A stretch of 64,000 nucleotides of DNA from Candidatus Woesearchaeota archaeon (GTDB taxonomy: Archaea > Nanoarchaeota > Nanoarchaeia > Woesearchaeales > JAGVZT01): the NCBI GenBank assembly GCA_017608295.1, contig JAFCGF010000006.1, forward strand, positions 1 to 64,000, given 5' to 3'. Position 1 is the first letter of the stretch; every line of letters starts with the position of its first letter. The notes under the pieces were generated by a model. It worked only from the letters and a program-made list of their open reading frames with translations. It did not search any database and was not told the origin of the DNA. Of this stretch, positions 15,376 through 24,585 are shown piece after piece. Made by a program: the position numbers and the translations under genes.

Positions 15376-17722
15376 TTTCCTTCAGAAGCCTGTGCACAAG
15401 CGTGACTGTGTTCACGGCGTCCTCGCTGTAGTGGCAGCCTATGGATTCAGCATACTTCTTTGTGAGCACTGCGCCGCCCACCATGATGGGGTTTTCTATC
15501 CCGTTCTCCCGCAGGAATTCCACTGTCTTCTCCATCTCCCTCACTGTTGTTGTCATGAGGGCGCTCAGCGCGATGATGTCTGCGTCTTTCGCATTGGCAA
15601 GGATGGTTTCCTTGCTCACGTTCTTTCCCAGGTCGATAATCTCGTAGTTGTAGCTTTCAAGAAGCGCGGACACGATGTTCTTGCCTATGTCATGCAGGTC
15701 ATGCTTGACAGATGCAAAGACAATTTTCCCCCTGCTTTTGCCGTCCTCAGATCTCAGCTCTTGTTTCAGCCTGTCAAACGAGAGCTTCATCGCATTTGCC
15801 GATAACAGCACCTGAGGCAGGAAGAATTTTTTCTCTTTGAACCTGACGCCCACTTCTTCAAGTGCGGAAACCAGTATTTCATTTATCTCCAGGGCTTCAT
15901 GGCTCTCCAGCGCAGCCTCGACAAATGAGAGGATGTTGTCGCAGTCCCCATATAGAATCGCATTGTACAGCTGCTTCTCAATGGGAAGCTCGCTGTAATC
16001 CACACTTTCACTGCTCACCTCGGCGTATCCTTCCAGATCCCTGTCATCCACACACACATTATGGTTAGGGTTCATGATGGCGAAGTTGAGCCCGGCACTC
16101 TTTGCCTTTGCGAGGAATGTCGCGTTTATTTCATCCCGATTCGGTAAGCCGTGGGATATATTGCTTATGCCAAGCACTGAATAGAATCCCTTGTTGCTTA
16201 TTGCCTTGAGCGCATCAAGCGTGATATCTCCATTCTTCTTATCCACTGCGATGGACATCGTCATGGTGTCGAATACGAGGTCCTGTTTTGGAAAGCCAAT
16301 CTCCTCAGCATGTTTGATAATCTTCTCAGCGACCCTTGCCCTGCCTTCGGCGCTATCCGGAACACCATCATCATCCATAGTGAGGGCGATGACTGCTGCC
16401 CCGTACCTCTTAGCCAGGCTAAGTATGGGCAGCTTTGTGGATTCTCCACTGATTGAGTTTATGAGCACCTTTCCATCTGCCTGCTTCAGGGCGGATTCCA
16501 GTGCTTCAGGGTCGCCGCAATCCAGTACAAGGGGGACATCAACAGAGTTCTGGAGTGACGCGACAGCCCGCGTGAGAATGCGTGATTCATCGATTCCAGG
16601 AAGGCCCACATTGACATCAAGCAGTGCCGCGCCATTCGACACCTGCTGGACTGCCTCCTGAAGGATGAGCCGTGTCTTTCCTTCCTCAATTTCATTCGCA
16701 AGAGATTTCCTGTTGGTGGGGTTGATGCGCTCCCCTATGATAAGGATATCCTCTTTGCCATCGACGCGCAGGGTTTTGGTCCTACTGCACAGCCTCAGGA
16801 TGTTCGATTGTTTTCTCTTTTTTGGCTTCAATCCTCCAACACTTTCAGCAACAGCGCGTATGTGCTCAGGGGTTGTCCCACAGCAGCCGCCGATGATGTT
16901 CACTCCTTGCTTTGCGAACTCTCTGGCATGCGCTGCGAACTCCTCTGGAAGGGAGTCAAATACTGTCATACCATCGACAAGCCGAGGAATGCCTGCATTG
17001 GTGTACACCGCAACTGGAAGTGAGGTGTGCCTAATGAGTTCAGAGACGATATCCCCGCTTTCCTCAGGTCCTGAGCCGCAATTGATTCCTATTGCCGAGA
17101 CTCCCAGCGCCTCGAGCACTGTCACAAATGATTCAATGTCAGTTCCAGTGGCAGTCCGCTCTCCCTCGAATGTTAGTGAGCATACAATAGGCAGGTCAAT
17201 AGTGTCTTTTGCAGCTATCACTGCTGCCTTTGCTACCCGGATGTCTGATATTGTCTCGATGAAGATGAAGTCAGCATCACGAAGCGCGTCTATCTGCTCT
17301 GTGAAGATCTTGTATGCCTGGTCAAAAGTGAGGGTGCTGAAGGGCTTAAGGTATTCTCCAATCGGGCCGACTGAGCCCGCGACAAGACATTTCCCTGTCT
17401 TGCCTGCCTCCTTAATTGCTTCCCTTGCCAGCGCAACACCGCGCCGATTTATTTCCTTGACATTCCCCTCAAGCCTATAATTCGCGAGCTTCACCCGGTT
17501 TGCTCCAAAGGTGTTGGTTTCGATGATGTCAGCGCCTGCATCAAGATATGCCTTGTGGATGGACCTGATTAGGTCAGGGCTGGCCACATTGAGATAGTCA
17601 TAACACTTGTGCAGCTTCGTGCCCCGGTCTATCTCTGCCTGGATGAGGGTGCCCATCGCACCGTCCAGCACGAGCACTTTTTTCTTTAGCAGTTCAGAAA
17701 ATTGTCTTGCTTTGGGTGTCAC
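15365..17722 (-). CDS. metH: Cobalamin-dependent methionine synthase, short form (MetH-like)
   Basis: The 785-residue enzyme has four modules in order. A homocysteine methyltransferase domain begins LVLDGAMGTLIQ, with zinc cysteines in GINCGSG and GGCCGTTP. A pterin-binding domain contains IGERINPTNRKS near residue 330. A helical cap follows, then a B12 domain with VKHDLHDIGKNIV near residue 670, where the histidine coordinates cobalt. The activation domain of E. coli MetH is missing, as in many anaerobe enzymes. It methylates homocysteine using a methylated pterin. GTG 17722 lies about 28 bases after a TATA box (CTTTATAAAA, 17746-17755), so the mRNA is probably leaderless. Most archaea use MetE instead. 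Confidence 0.92.
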   Translation of the reverse strand: MTPKARQFSELLKKKVLVLDGAMGTLIQAEIDRGTKLHKCYDYLNVASPDLIRSIHKAYLDAGADIIETNTFGANRVKLANYRLEGNVKEINRRGVALAREAIKEAGKTGKCLVAGSVGPIGEYLKPFSTLTFDQAYKIFTEQIDALRDADFIFIETISDIRVAKAAVIAAKDTIDLPIVCSLTFEGERTATGTDIESFVTVLEALGVSAIGINCGSGPEESGDIVSELIRHTSLPVAVYTNAGIPRLVDGMTVFDSLPEEFAAHAREFAKQGVNIIGGCCGTTPEHIRAVAESVGGLKPKKRKQSNILRLCSRTKTLRVDGKEDILIIGERINPTNRKSLANEIEEGKTRLILQEAVQQVSNGAALLDVNVGLPGIDESRILTRAVASLQNSVDVPLVLDCGDPEALESALKQADGKVLINSISGESTKLPILSLAKRYGAAVIALTMDDDGVPDSAEGRARVAEKIIKHAEEIGFPKQDLVFDTMTMSIAVDKKNGDITLDALKAISNKGFYSVLGISNISHGLPNRDEINATFLAKAKSAGLNFAIMNPNHNVCVDDRDLEGYAEVSSESVDYSELPIEKQLYNAILYGDCDNILSFVEAALESHEALEINEILVSALEEVGVRFKEKKFFLPQVLLSANAMKLSFDRLKQELRSEDGKSRGKIVFASVKHDLHDIGKNIVSALLESYNYEIIDLGKNVSKETILANAKDADIIALSALMTTTVREMEKTVEFLRENGIENPIMVGGAVLTKKYAESIGCHYSEDAVNTVTLVHRLLKENER

Positions 17723-17856
17723 GTCTTTATCTAAGGGATTCTTTTTTTATAAAGATTCTTGCCAGAAATAGTCCTATTGGGATAATTTTGAGAGACTATC
17801 CTGAAATCCCAAGGTATTTATACCTGTTTATATTGGATATATATGAAGGGATTCTC

Positions 17857-18948
17857 ATGTTGACCGTAACTGGAATGGTTGAATGGGTTGAAATGCTCGG
17901 CCAGCAGTACCTCGGAAGCACCGTGCAGCAGTATGTAGGTTTTTTCTTGATATTGTTATGTTCAGTCGTCATCGGGCAGTCGCTCCGGAGCTTCATCGAG
18001 AACTATGTGAAGCGGTTCGCTGCGAAGACGAAGACGAATCTCGATGATATCATTGTCAGAGCCATCAGGAAGCCCTTACCTCTCCTCATCTTCGCGATTG
18101 GTATCTATGTAGGTCTACAGATTCTCACATTGACAGATCCCCTCGTCGTGATTGCTAATATCGTATTCAAGCTCTTTATCATCCTGTTCTTTGCCTATTT
18201 TTCCCTCAGGCTGACGGACAGGCTGACCGAGGATCATTTTATTCCAAAGGCAGAGAAGACCGGAACCAACTTAGATAATCACCTCATCCCTCACCTGAGC
18301 AAGACCATCAAGGCCTTTATCTTCATCATCGCTGTGCTCATGACCCTGAGCTTCCTTGGAATCAATGTTACTTCGCTCGTCGCTGGGCTTGGCATAGGCG
18401 GCCTTGCTGTTGCTTTGGCTGCGCAGGACACGCTTGCCAATATCTTCGGCTCATTCACCATTGTGGCTGACAAGCCCTTCAAAGTTGGAGACAGAGTGAA
18501 GATACATGATTACGAGGGTTTTGTCGAGACCATCGGTATGAGGAGCATTAACCTTAGGACTTCAGATGGCAGGATGATTGTGATGCCCAACAAGAGCGTT
18601 GTCAACAGGTCTGTCATCAATTATCATCACTACAATAGGCGTAGGGTGAAGGAATTTCTGCGTCTGAAGCACGATACTCCTGTCGCGAAGATTGATGAGG
18701 CGAAGAAGATTGCCACCAATATCCTCGAAACAACTAAGGGGGTACAGAAGGGCTTTCAGGTGCACTTTACCACTCTTGCCGAGGTTTCGCTGGACATCGA
18801 GCTTCGCTATTTTACTGGGGGCAACAGGAATAGAGACCTACGTGAGGCAAAGGACAAGGTGAATAGCAGGATTCTCCGTGAGTTCGAGAAGGCTGGCATA
18901 GAGTTTGCTATTCCTATTCAGAACGTTGTCTTAGAGAGAAATAGCTAG
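17857..18948 (+). CDS. mscS: Small-conductance mechanosensitive channel (MscS family)
   Basis: The 363-residue membrane protein has about four hydrophobic helices. The pore-lining helix has the MscS pattern of alternating glycine and alanine (GLGIGGLAVALAAQDTLANI). A beta domain (FKVGDRVKIHDYEGFVETIG, MPNKSVVNRSV) and a C-terminal alpha-beta domain follow. It should release solutes on osmotic downshift. The start at 17857 follows GAAGGG. TATTTATACC near 17815-17824 is the likely promoter. Its 3' end overlaps the convergent sugar kinase gene by 18 bases. Confidence 0.93.
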   Translation: MLTVTGMVEWVEMLGQQYLGSTVQQYVGFFLILLCSVVIGQSLRSFIENYVKRFAAKTKTNLDDIIVRAIRKPLPLLIFAIGIYVGLQILTLTDPLVVIANIVFKLFIILFFAYFSLRLTDRLTEDHFIPKAEKTGTNLDNHLIPHLSKTIKAFIFIIAVLMTLSFLGINVTSLVAGLGIGGLAVALAAQDTLANIFGSFTIVADKPFKVGDRVKIHDYEGFVETIGMRSINLRTSDGRMIVMPNKSVVNRSVINYHHYNRRRVKEFLRLKHDTPVAKIDEAKKIATNILETTKGVQKGFQVHFTTLAEVSLDIELRYFTGGNRNRDLREAKDKVNSRILREFEKAGIEFAIPIQNVVLERNS

Positions 18949-20535
18949 GCTAGTATCCAGTGCATGCTGCTTTTCAAGCCTGTCATACTCCTCCACTGCG
19001 CGTCTCAGCTGCTTAACCTTAGATACTACTGGATGGGTGACTGATTCAGGAATCTTCTCGATAAACCTGCCAACGTCTTCGTACGAGATGCCCAGCACAT
19101 GGCGCATCGCAGCGATGGCGCACCCGAGGGGAGCAGCGTATTCCGCGTTTCCAATGGTGTAGACTATTCTGTCGAAGATGTTTGCAGCCAATTGCCTCAT
19201 GACCGGGCTTTGCGCACCGCCCCCCACCATACAGATTTCTGCCGGCATCTCCATGTGGCGGGAATGATTTCTCAGCGCAGCCATCTGCGAAAAATAGAGT
19301 GCAGAGATGTTCTTTCCGGTATCATGCTCATCAAACCCATGCCTGATTATCCCCGCAGGAGCGACAGGTACGGATTCAGGGAACAGATAGGGCAGCATAA
19401 TGTGCTGGCCGAACCCCTCTCTCAAGACCAAGCTCTCGTATTCTTCCCAATCCCCTGCAGTGATGTCCCTTCCCGCTCCTTTCAGTACATATCTCCTGAG
19501 GAATACCTCATGGAGTTTCCCTCCATTGGTGAAACACACTAGGGACATGGACCTGCCGGGGATGAACCCGAACACATTGTCCTCTCCGTTTGATGGTGAT
19601 ATCTCTTTCTGCACTCCATTTAGCGTATAGCTTGAGCCGAGGCTCAGGACAAGCCCGCCACCGCACCCGAGGAGAGTGGCAGGGTTATCTCCAGTGCCTG
19701 CCAGCACTATCGCACCTGGATTGAGGCCGTATCTATGTGAGAAATACCTGTTGACCTTCCCCACTGGCTGGTCATACTGCACCATGCTGCCCAGGGCTTC
19801 CTGAAGATTCTTTGTATGCAGAAAGGATTGGATTGAGTCAATTACCTTGCTGTCAAATGAAGGCGTATCAGCATCCAGGGTGTTGAGGTTCGTGCCCCAG
19901 CCGTCTCCAGTGTCAGCAGGAGCGATTTTTCCTGCCAGTATTGATGTGGCAAAGGCACTTAGCAGGAGAATGTGCTGCGTCTTTCTGTAGGCCTCTTGAT
20001 TATCTTTTATCCACTTCATAATCTGGGCTGCTGGAAACCTTTTTTCTGCCCTGTTTCCTGTGAGTTTGACAACCCCGCCCAGCGGCTTTAGGAGGGTAGT
20101 TAGTTCCTCAACTTCTTCTGCAGTGGTCCTGTCCTCCCAGATAGGGGAGCTTTTTCTTGTGAACACCTTGTTCTCCCTGAACAGCTCTGCCAGCGGTTTA
20201 TCACTCTCTGCTGACTGCTCCAGCACTCTTCCAAAGCCTTCTCTCAGATAGACTGTGCAGTGCTGCATCGCATCCAGCTTCAGTGCATCTATCTTGTCTA
20301 ATTCCACACCGTCGTCCTTCATCTGCTGGAAAGAGGCATCAATCGCCTCGAGCAGCATGTATGGTGATGTATGCCTCTCTTCTTTGTCTGAATGTAGAAC
20401 TCCGCCTTTAGTCTTGTAGCCGGGAAATCGCCCATCAAAGCTGATGGCCTTCTTATAGATGACACTCTTCATATCATCTAGCACGACGATTTTCGCAGAC
20501 TGCGTGCTCAGTTCAAGACCTATGGTTCTTGCCAT
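18931..20535 (-). CDS. FGGY-family carbohydrate kinase (xylulokinase-like)
   Basis: The 534-residue protein has the two-lobed ASKHA fold: LELSTQSAKIVVLD at the start (phosphate 1), DAMQHCTVYL near residue 90 and GTGDNPATLLGCGGGLVLSLGSS in the middle (phosphate 2). MVGGGAQSPVMRQLAANIF is near residue 435 (adenosine motif). The family phosphorylates sugars such as D-xylulose; length and motifs fit xylulokinase best, but the substrate cannot be fixed from sequence. There are no pentose isomerase or transporter genes nearby. It is a single gene, or co-transcribed with meaB 32 bases upstream. Confidence 0.88.
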   Translation of the reverse strand: MARTIGLELSTQSAKIVVLDDMKSVIYKKAISFDGRFPGYKTKGGVLHSDKEERHTSPYMLLEAIDASFQQMKDDGVELDKIDALKLDAMQHCTVYLREGFGRVLEQSAESDKPLAELFRENKVFTRKSSPIWEDRTTAEEVEELTTLLKPLGGVVKLTGNRAEKRFPAAQIMKWIKDNQEAYRKTQHILLLSAFATSILAGKIAPADTGDGWGTNLNTLDADTPSFDSKVIDSIQSFLHTKNLQEALGSMVQYDQPVGKVNRYFSHRYGLNPGAIVLAGTGDNPATLLGCGGGLVLSLGSSYTLNGVQKEISPSNGEDNVFGFIPGRSMSLVCFTNGGKLHEVFLRRYVLKGAGRDITAGDWEEYESLVLREGFGQHIMLPYLFPESVPVAPAGIIRHGFDEHDTGKNISALYFSQMAALRNHSRHMEMPAEICMVGGGAQSPVMRQLAANIFDRIVYTIGNAEYAAPLGCAIAAMRHVLGISYEDVGRFIEKIPESVTHPVVSKVKQLRRAVEEYDRLEKQHALDTSLAISL

Positions 20536-20567
20536 ATTATCTGCAATAAAATCTCCTCTTGAAAAAT

Positions 20568-21488
20568 CTATCTTCGCCTGTACTTCTTCAGGGTTTTCCT
20601 GACAAACGAATACGGGTTGAGTTCTCCCTTGTGAATCTTGTCGATGACATCTGGAGTCACTTTCTTCGAGATTATGCCCTGTACCTCTGAGGTGAGGTGT
20701 GAGACCAGTTCGTGCTCGATTCTTCGTTTTCTCCTCTCTTCGAGTAGTCCCTCATCGAGAAGATAGTCCATATGCGCGTCAATCTCCTCCCTTAGTTCAG
20801 GAATACCATCCCCGCTCTGCGCAGAGGTCTTGCAGATGCCAGGTTTGTTCTCTTCATCTGTGAAGCCGAGCATGTACTCGATATCCCGCACGACCTTGTC
20901 AGCGCCTTCTCTGTCTGACTTGTTTACCACGAAGATGTCCGCTATCTCCATCAGGCCGGCTTTCATCGCCTGCACTCCGTCCCCGTAGCCGGGAGTGAGG
21001 AGCACGAGAGTAGTGTCAGCGACATTGGCAATCTCGACCTCAGACTGCCCTACCCCTACAGTCTCTATAAATATATAATCATAACCCGCTGCGTCCAGCA
21101 CCTTGACAGCGTCGTACGTGGCGTTAGCTAATCCCCCCAGGGAACCTCTTGTGGCCATGCTCCGGATGAATACTCCCTCGTCAAGGTAGAGGCTGTGCAT
21201 GCGCACCCTGTCGCCGAGAAGCGCTCCTCCTGTGTATGGGCTTGTTGGGTCGACTGAGATGATGCCTACTTTCTTGTCCAGCTTTCTGCATTCAGCAGCG
21301 AGCTTGTTCACGAGCGTGCTCTTTCCTGAGCCGGGAGCACCTGTGACGCCGATGATATGCGCGTCTCCTATGCAGTCGTAGAGCTCTTCCAGCTCATGCT
21401 CCACAGAAGGGTCATCATTCTCAATCAGCGTGATGAGCCGCGCTATGGCGAGCTTCTTTCCCTCCTTGACGTCAGGGGCATAGGTCAT
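20568..21488 (-). CDS. meaB: MeaB/ArgK family GTPase, chaperone of a B12-dependent mutase
   Basis: This G3E-type GTPase (306 residues) has GVTGAPGSGKSTL (P-loop), the long switch VDPTSPYTGGALLGDRVRM, ETVGVGQSE (G3) and NKSD (guanine specificity). MeaB loads and protects methylmalonyl-CoA mutase. No mutase gene is in this window, so the partner lies elsewhere. With sucCD, fumarase and fumarate reductase it suggests a succinyl-CoA to methylmalonyl-CoA branch. The C-terminus includes the dimerisation arm (ISKKVTPDVIDKIHKGELNPYS). Confidence 0.92.
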   Translation of the reverse strand: MTYAPDVKEGKKLAIARLITLIENDDPSVEHELEELYDCIGDAHIIGVTGAPGSGKSTLVNKLAAECRKLDKKVGIISVDPTSPYTGGALLGDRVRMHSLYLDEGVFIRSMATRGSLGGLANATYDAVKVLDAAGYDYIFIETVGVGQSEVEIANVADTTLVLLTPGYGDGVQAMKAGLMEIADIFVVNKSDREGADKVVRDIEYMLGFTDEENKPGICKTSAQSGDGIPELREEIDAHMDYLLDEGLLEERRKRRIEHELVSHLTSEVQGIISKKVTPDVIDKIHKGELNPYSFVRKTLKKYRRR

Positions 21489-21515
21489 GCATAGGAGGAA
21501 TCTGAGATATCTTAA

Positions 21516-21659
21516 GAATCTTACTCAAACTCAGGCAGCCCACAGCCAATCATCGAGTCGTTCGTGAGCAAGTCGCAGGATGGCAAGTGGGTTGTCCATA
21601 AGACAACTATCACGGACATCAAGCCGATGAGTTATTTCGAGAAAGTCCTGAGCTCTTAG
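21516..21659 (+). pseudogene. Gene-tail remnant A1 (ends ITDIKPMSYFEKVLSS)
   Basis: An open frame with no start codon of its own gives a 47-residue protein tail, including DGKWVVHKTTITDIKPMSYFEKVL and a TAG at 21657. The last 15 codons are nearly repeated at 23085-23128 (ITDIKPMSYFEKVLSD), and the last six at 25385-25405 (FEKVLSD). In A1 and A3 the stop is followed by a similar hairpin terminator. It reads like the 3' end of a gene family whose front part was lost. The parent gene is not in the window. Confidence 0.6.
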
Positions 21660-21680
21660 AGTTCAGGGCTTTTTTTTCTT
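21647..21680 (+). terminator. Hairpin and T-run overlapping the end of remnant A1
   Basis: CCTGAGCTC (21647-21655) can pair with GAGTTCAGG (21659-21667) with one G-T wobble. A run of T starts at 21670. The hairpin overlaps the stop codon. An almost identical arrangement occurs after remnant A3. Confidence 0.6.
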
Positions 21681-21706
21681 TTTATTTTTTATTTTCATTT
21701 TCTCGC

Positions 21707-21745
21707 TCAGTCGCGCTTATTTTCAAGTGCGAAGCGTAGCGTCTC
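21707..21745 (-). pseudogene. Gene-tail remnant B1 (ends FALENKRD)
   Basis: On the minus strand the last 12 codons of a frame end RFALENKRD followed by TGA (21707-21709). At 25764-25808 a minus-strand frame ends GFALEKKRD with the same stop; about 30 of 35 bases agree. It converges on remnant A1 with the terminator between them. A codon upstream of this stretch is a stop, so only a fragment remains. Confidence 0.45.
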
Positions 21746-21827
21746 TTATGATTTAATTATTTTTATCACTTAAAAATGGTAAAATTTATATATTCTACAT
21801 CTTATTTAATTCTTAGGTGATTATGAT

Positions 21828-22985
21828 TTGGCTTCCCTTCGCTTAATGAAACACGGATATCTCCTGGCAGGTACAGCAGCAGCCGTGCTGCTATTATCAT
21901 CATGTAGCCCCCCAGTAGACCCGGTGCAGGGCTGGGACGAGCCAAGCGCGTATATTGTTGAAGAGTTCTTCGATGAGGAAAAAGACGCAGAGCCGACTCC
22001 TATTCCTCAGGTAGACAAGCCTTCTGCTGAGCCAGAGGATGATGTTCATAAGGAATTTAGGCAGGAAATCGAAGCATTTCGGGAGAAATACGTCTTTGAC
22101 CTCTGGGAGTTCGTTGACCTGAGCAGGAAAAGCGATGAGAAGATAGACGCGCTCCGTGAGGGCTATTCTGAAGAGGCGAAAGTGGAGACAGTGCTTGACT
22201 ACTTCAACATGGCTGGACAAGAAGATGCCGCTGAGCAGTTCCTCGGAGACCATCTACTGGACAGTATCTACTATGTCACTGGAAGGCAACTTGACATGAG
22301 CATAGAGCTCGTGCCGACCACTATGGGAGACGACACATTCATAGATACGCAGACCGGGGAGGTTGTTGACCACCTTTTGCTTGTACACTCACTGGAGGAA
22401 AATGCGTGGTATGATTTAAATGATTTGATGGAGCGCTATCCAAGGTACGCGCAGAGGTCTGTGGCCATCCATGGCCTCTCAACAGACCCAGTGCTGGTCG
22501 TAGCTAAGGACCTCGCAGATACTGTGCATGTCGCTGCACATGAATTCATGCACCACGTGTTCTTCCAGCTTCATGCAGACTATCCACGTGAAGGTGAGTA
22601 TGTGAATGAGCACGCCCTTGTGGATTTCTATGGCTGGATTGTAGCGTGGGACGCGATTGACCGCTTTTACTATGATTCTTTTGACGCAGAGCAGCAGCAG
22701 CACATCGACGACTTGAGGGAGAGTTTCTTTGATGAGGAAGAAAACCCTCTTCCAAACAAACCAGTCTCCATGTCAACTTTCAAACCCATCAGCACCGGGA
22801 GAGGGGGTTACTACCTATCTGGAGACCCCATCATCGACCTGTATAACTGCATCGGTGACCCTGAAGAGGCATTGCGCGTCTTTGCTCAGCTCGAAAGCGA
22901 GGAATCTCTTGACGATGAACTCCAAGCCTGTATTATGAAGGAGTTCTATGATGCACCAAAGCCGAGCTCCGTTCCTGTAAAATGA
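21828..22985 (+). CDS. Putative secreted lipoprotein metallopeptidase (HExxH)
   Basis: The protein is 385 residues. A hydrophobic signal ends in a lipobox-like LLSSCS at about residue 26, so the mature protein would be lipid-anchored outside the cell. A long acidic linker follows. Near residue 240 the segment VAAHEFMHHVFFQ gives HExxH, a zinc protease signature, and an NEHALVDFYGW helix about 20 residues later offers a third acidic or histidine ligand. No family name is recognised. The TTG at 21828 follows AGGTGA at a good distance, and TTTATATATT near 21785 is the promoter. The gene lies between tail remnants A1/B1 and A2. A second, smaller HExxH gene follows on the other strand. Confidence 0.7.
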   Translation: MASLRLMKHGYLLAGTAAAVLLLSSCSPPVDPVQGWDEPSAYIVEEFFDEEKDAEPTPIPQVDKPSAEPEDDVHKEFRQEIEAFREKYVFDLWEFVDLSRKSDEKIDALREGYSEEAKVETVLDYFNMAGQEDAAEQFLGDHLLDSIYYVTGRQLDMSIELVPTTMGDDTFIDTQTGEVVDHLLLVHSLEENAWYDLNDLMERYPRYAQRSVAIHGLSTDPVLVVAKDLADTVHVAAHEFMHHVFFQLHADYPREGEYVNEHALVDFYGWIVAWDAIDRFYYDSFDAEQQQHIDDLRESFFDEEENPLPNKPVSMSTFKPISTGRGGYYLSGDPIIDLYNCIGDPEEALRVFAQLESEESLDDELQACIMKEFYDAPKPSSVPVK

Positions 22986-23038
22986 GTGAATCGGTTGTTG
23001 AGAGCGGACGGAGATAAGAATAAAGCTAGCACATAGCT

Positions 23039-23146
23039 GGACTTAGGAGATTGCCAGGTAACTGGGTCATCCCCAAGACCATCATCACGGACATCAAGCC
23101 GATGTCGTACTTCGAGAAGGTCTTGAGCGATTTAAAAAAACCATAA
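23039..23146 (+). pseudogene. Gene-tail remnant A2 (ITDIKPMSYFEKVLSD)
   Basis: The plus-strand reading GNWVIPKTIITDIKPMSYFEKVLSD continues to TAA at 23144. It matches remnant A1 from the tryptophan onward at both protein and DNA level, with an identical 20-base core at 23085-23104. There is no plausible start codon or ribosome site upstream, so it is read as the decayed 3' end of a relative of the same gene. Confidence 0.6.
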
Positions 23147-23168
23147 CACGCCTCTCTGAAGCGTGTTA
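23130..23168 (-). terminator. Perfect 8-bp hairpin with T-run on the minus strand
   Basis: TAACACGC (23144-23151) and GCGTGTTA (23161-23168) form a perfect stem with a 9-base loop. Read on the minus strand it is followed by TGGTTTTTTT. It probably ends transcription of the HExxH gene at 23334-24110 and overlaps the stop of remnant A2. Confidence 0.55.
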
Positions 23169-23333
23169 CAGCTAAAAAATCCTTACTTGAGATATTTTTA
23201 GATTTCTCAAACCAGTTAGAAAGTTCCATTTCAAAATCGATGCAGTAATGATAGCTTTGAGTTTGAATAAGGCATGTTAAGACAGTTTGGACGGATAGCC
23301 AGAAGGGACGGAATTGACGCCTGACTCATGTAA

Positions 23334-24110
23334 TCATTCCCACCAATCAGGAAGATTAAGCCCAGCAATGAATTCTTTTTCTTCCCTTAGACTCTCAGCT
23401 TTTATCATTTCAAGTTCATGTTCCCTATATTCCAAATACTCTTTAACGCTAGGGTGAGTGCGAACATACGAGAGAGATGCCTCCAAATCACAAAGATTGA
23501 TGCTTGGAGTGTGGAAGTCAAAATCAGAGAAGAGGTGAAACCCCACGGTATAAGGATTCTGCACATCAGTGTTATCAAATGGAAATCTATCAAGTAATTC
23601 CTTAAATGATGGCCCTGCGTCTCTCCTGGATAGTCCCTCACGGAGATATAGGTATTCAACTGTTGTAGCTAGTCCCTCTAGCAGGATGTTTACAATCTCC
23701 CATTCTGGGCAAAAGGAGTATTGATCTGTTGTTATCTTTTGTAGTGTTTTCACCCTTACTTGCTCAACGTAATCGGCCAAGTCAACGCAATGCTCAAAAT
23801 GAGCACGATGGGTCAATTCATGGACTAAGACGGCTTCATTTTCATATGGCAACTCGTCCCCTTGTATGATGTAAGCAAGAATTCCAGACATATACAGATA
23901 TCCCCCTAGATATCCCTCATATCCCTCTACATAATTGGATTCATCTAAAAAAGGTAATTCAATTTCTTCTTGGAGAAATTTCACCCAGTCTTCAGTAGTG
24001 TAGAATCTTAAAGGAGGGGGTGTAATCATGGAAAATCCAGTTAGTCTTATGACATGGGGGAGAATCTGTGATGTCTGACTCTCCAATTCTTCAAATGAAG
24101 TAATCTGCAT
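23334..24110 (-). CDS. Putative metallopeptidase (HExxH), cytoplasmic
   Basis: The protein is 258 residues without a signal peptide. VLVHELTHRAHF near residue 98 is an HExxH zinc site. About 50 residues later EGLATTVEYLYL supplies a glutamate in the ExxxT-type arrangement of gluzincin-like peptidases. An aromatic GYEGYLGGYLY stretch precedes the site, as in DUF2268-like or related domesticated proteases. The exact family is not recognised. The ATG at 24110 lies about 27 bases after TTTATTTAAAT (24131-24143 on the plus strand), so it is probably leaderless. Its base composition is more AT-rich than the core genes, consistent with foreign origin. Confidence 0.65.
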   Translation of the reverse strand: MQITSFEELESQTSQILPHVIRLTGFSMITPPPLRFYTTEDWVKFLQEEIELPFLDESNYVEGYEGYLGGYLYMSGILAYIIQGDELPYENEAVLVHELTHRAHFEHCVDLADYVEQVRVKTLQKITTDQYSFCPEWEIVNILLEGLATTVEYLYLREGLSRRDAGPSFKELLDRFPFDNTDVQNPYTVGFHLFSDFDFHTPSINLCDLEASLSYVRTHPSVKEYLEYREHELEMIKAESLREEKEFIAGLNLPDWWE

Positions 24111-24143
24111 ATTGAGGGATTATGGTGTTCCATTTAAATAAAT

Positions 24144-24585
24144 TACTCTTATTATGTAGTGAATTTTGTGGAGAGGTTCAAACAGATAATTTTGCACGTG
24201 CCCATCATCTTCAAGTACTGTTCAGTTCAACCAAACATCAGTTTGGGGGAAGATAAACCTCTTCAGTCATGAAAGGCAATAATTCCCCGGGGGGCGTTTA
24301 ATTTAGGTGCGAAGTCTAGAAAAGCATCACTCGAAATTTATGACCTTGTCAGCGGGCATGTGAAGCACCTCGATGAACCGTTCGTCCACAATCGGCTTGA
24401 CGCAGATGAACACCCCTCGCCTCTCTCAAATATGGAGGTTGCGTTATTATCATCGATTATCAAGAGACACTGGCACTTACTGCTACCGAGACTACACTGT
24501 AAGAAAACAATCTATAGTATCTCAATGAGTTGTTTTATCTCGTTGAAATGTTTCTGGATGATTTCCTGTGAGCGTATTGATACTC
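24144..24585. other. Intergenic stretch with no convincing gene
   Basis: About 440 bases lie between the HExxH gene promoter and the MbcA/ParS-domain gene. A plus-strand frame stays open from about 24303 to 24713 but lacks a ribosome site, ends antisense to the next gene and resembles no family. A stretch around 24305-24330 is weakly similar on the minus strand to tail remnants B1 and B3. The rest shows nothing recognisable. Confidence 0.4.

Noticed and set aside
23026..23229. A minus-strand frame of 67 codons starting MELSNWFEKSKN
   Set aside because: It runs through the hairpin terminator and antisense to remnant A2. No ribosome site or family resemblance was seen.
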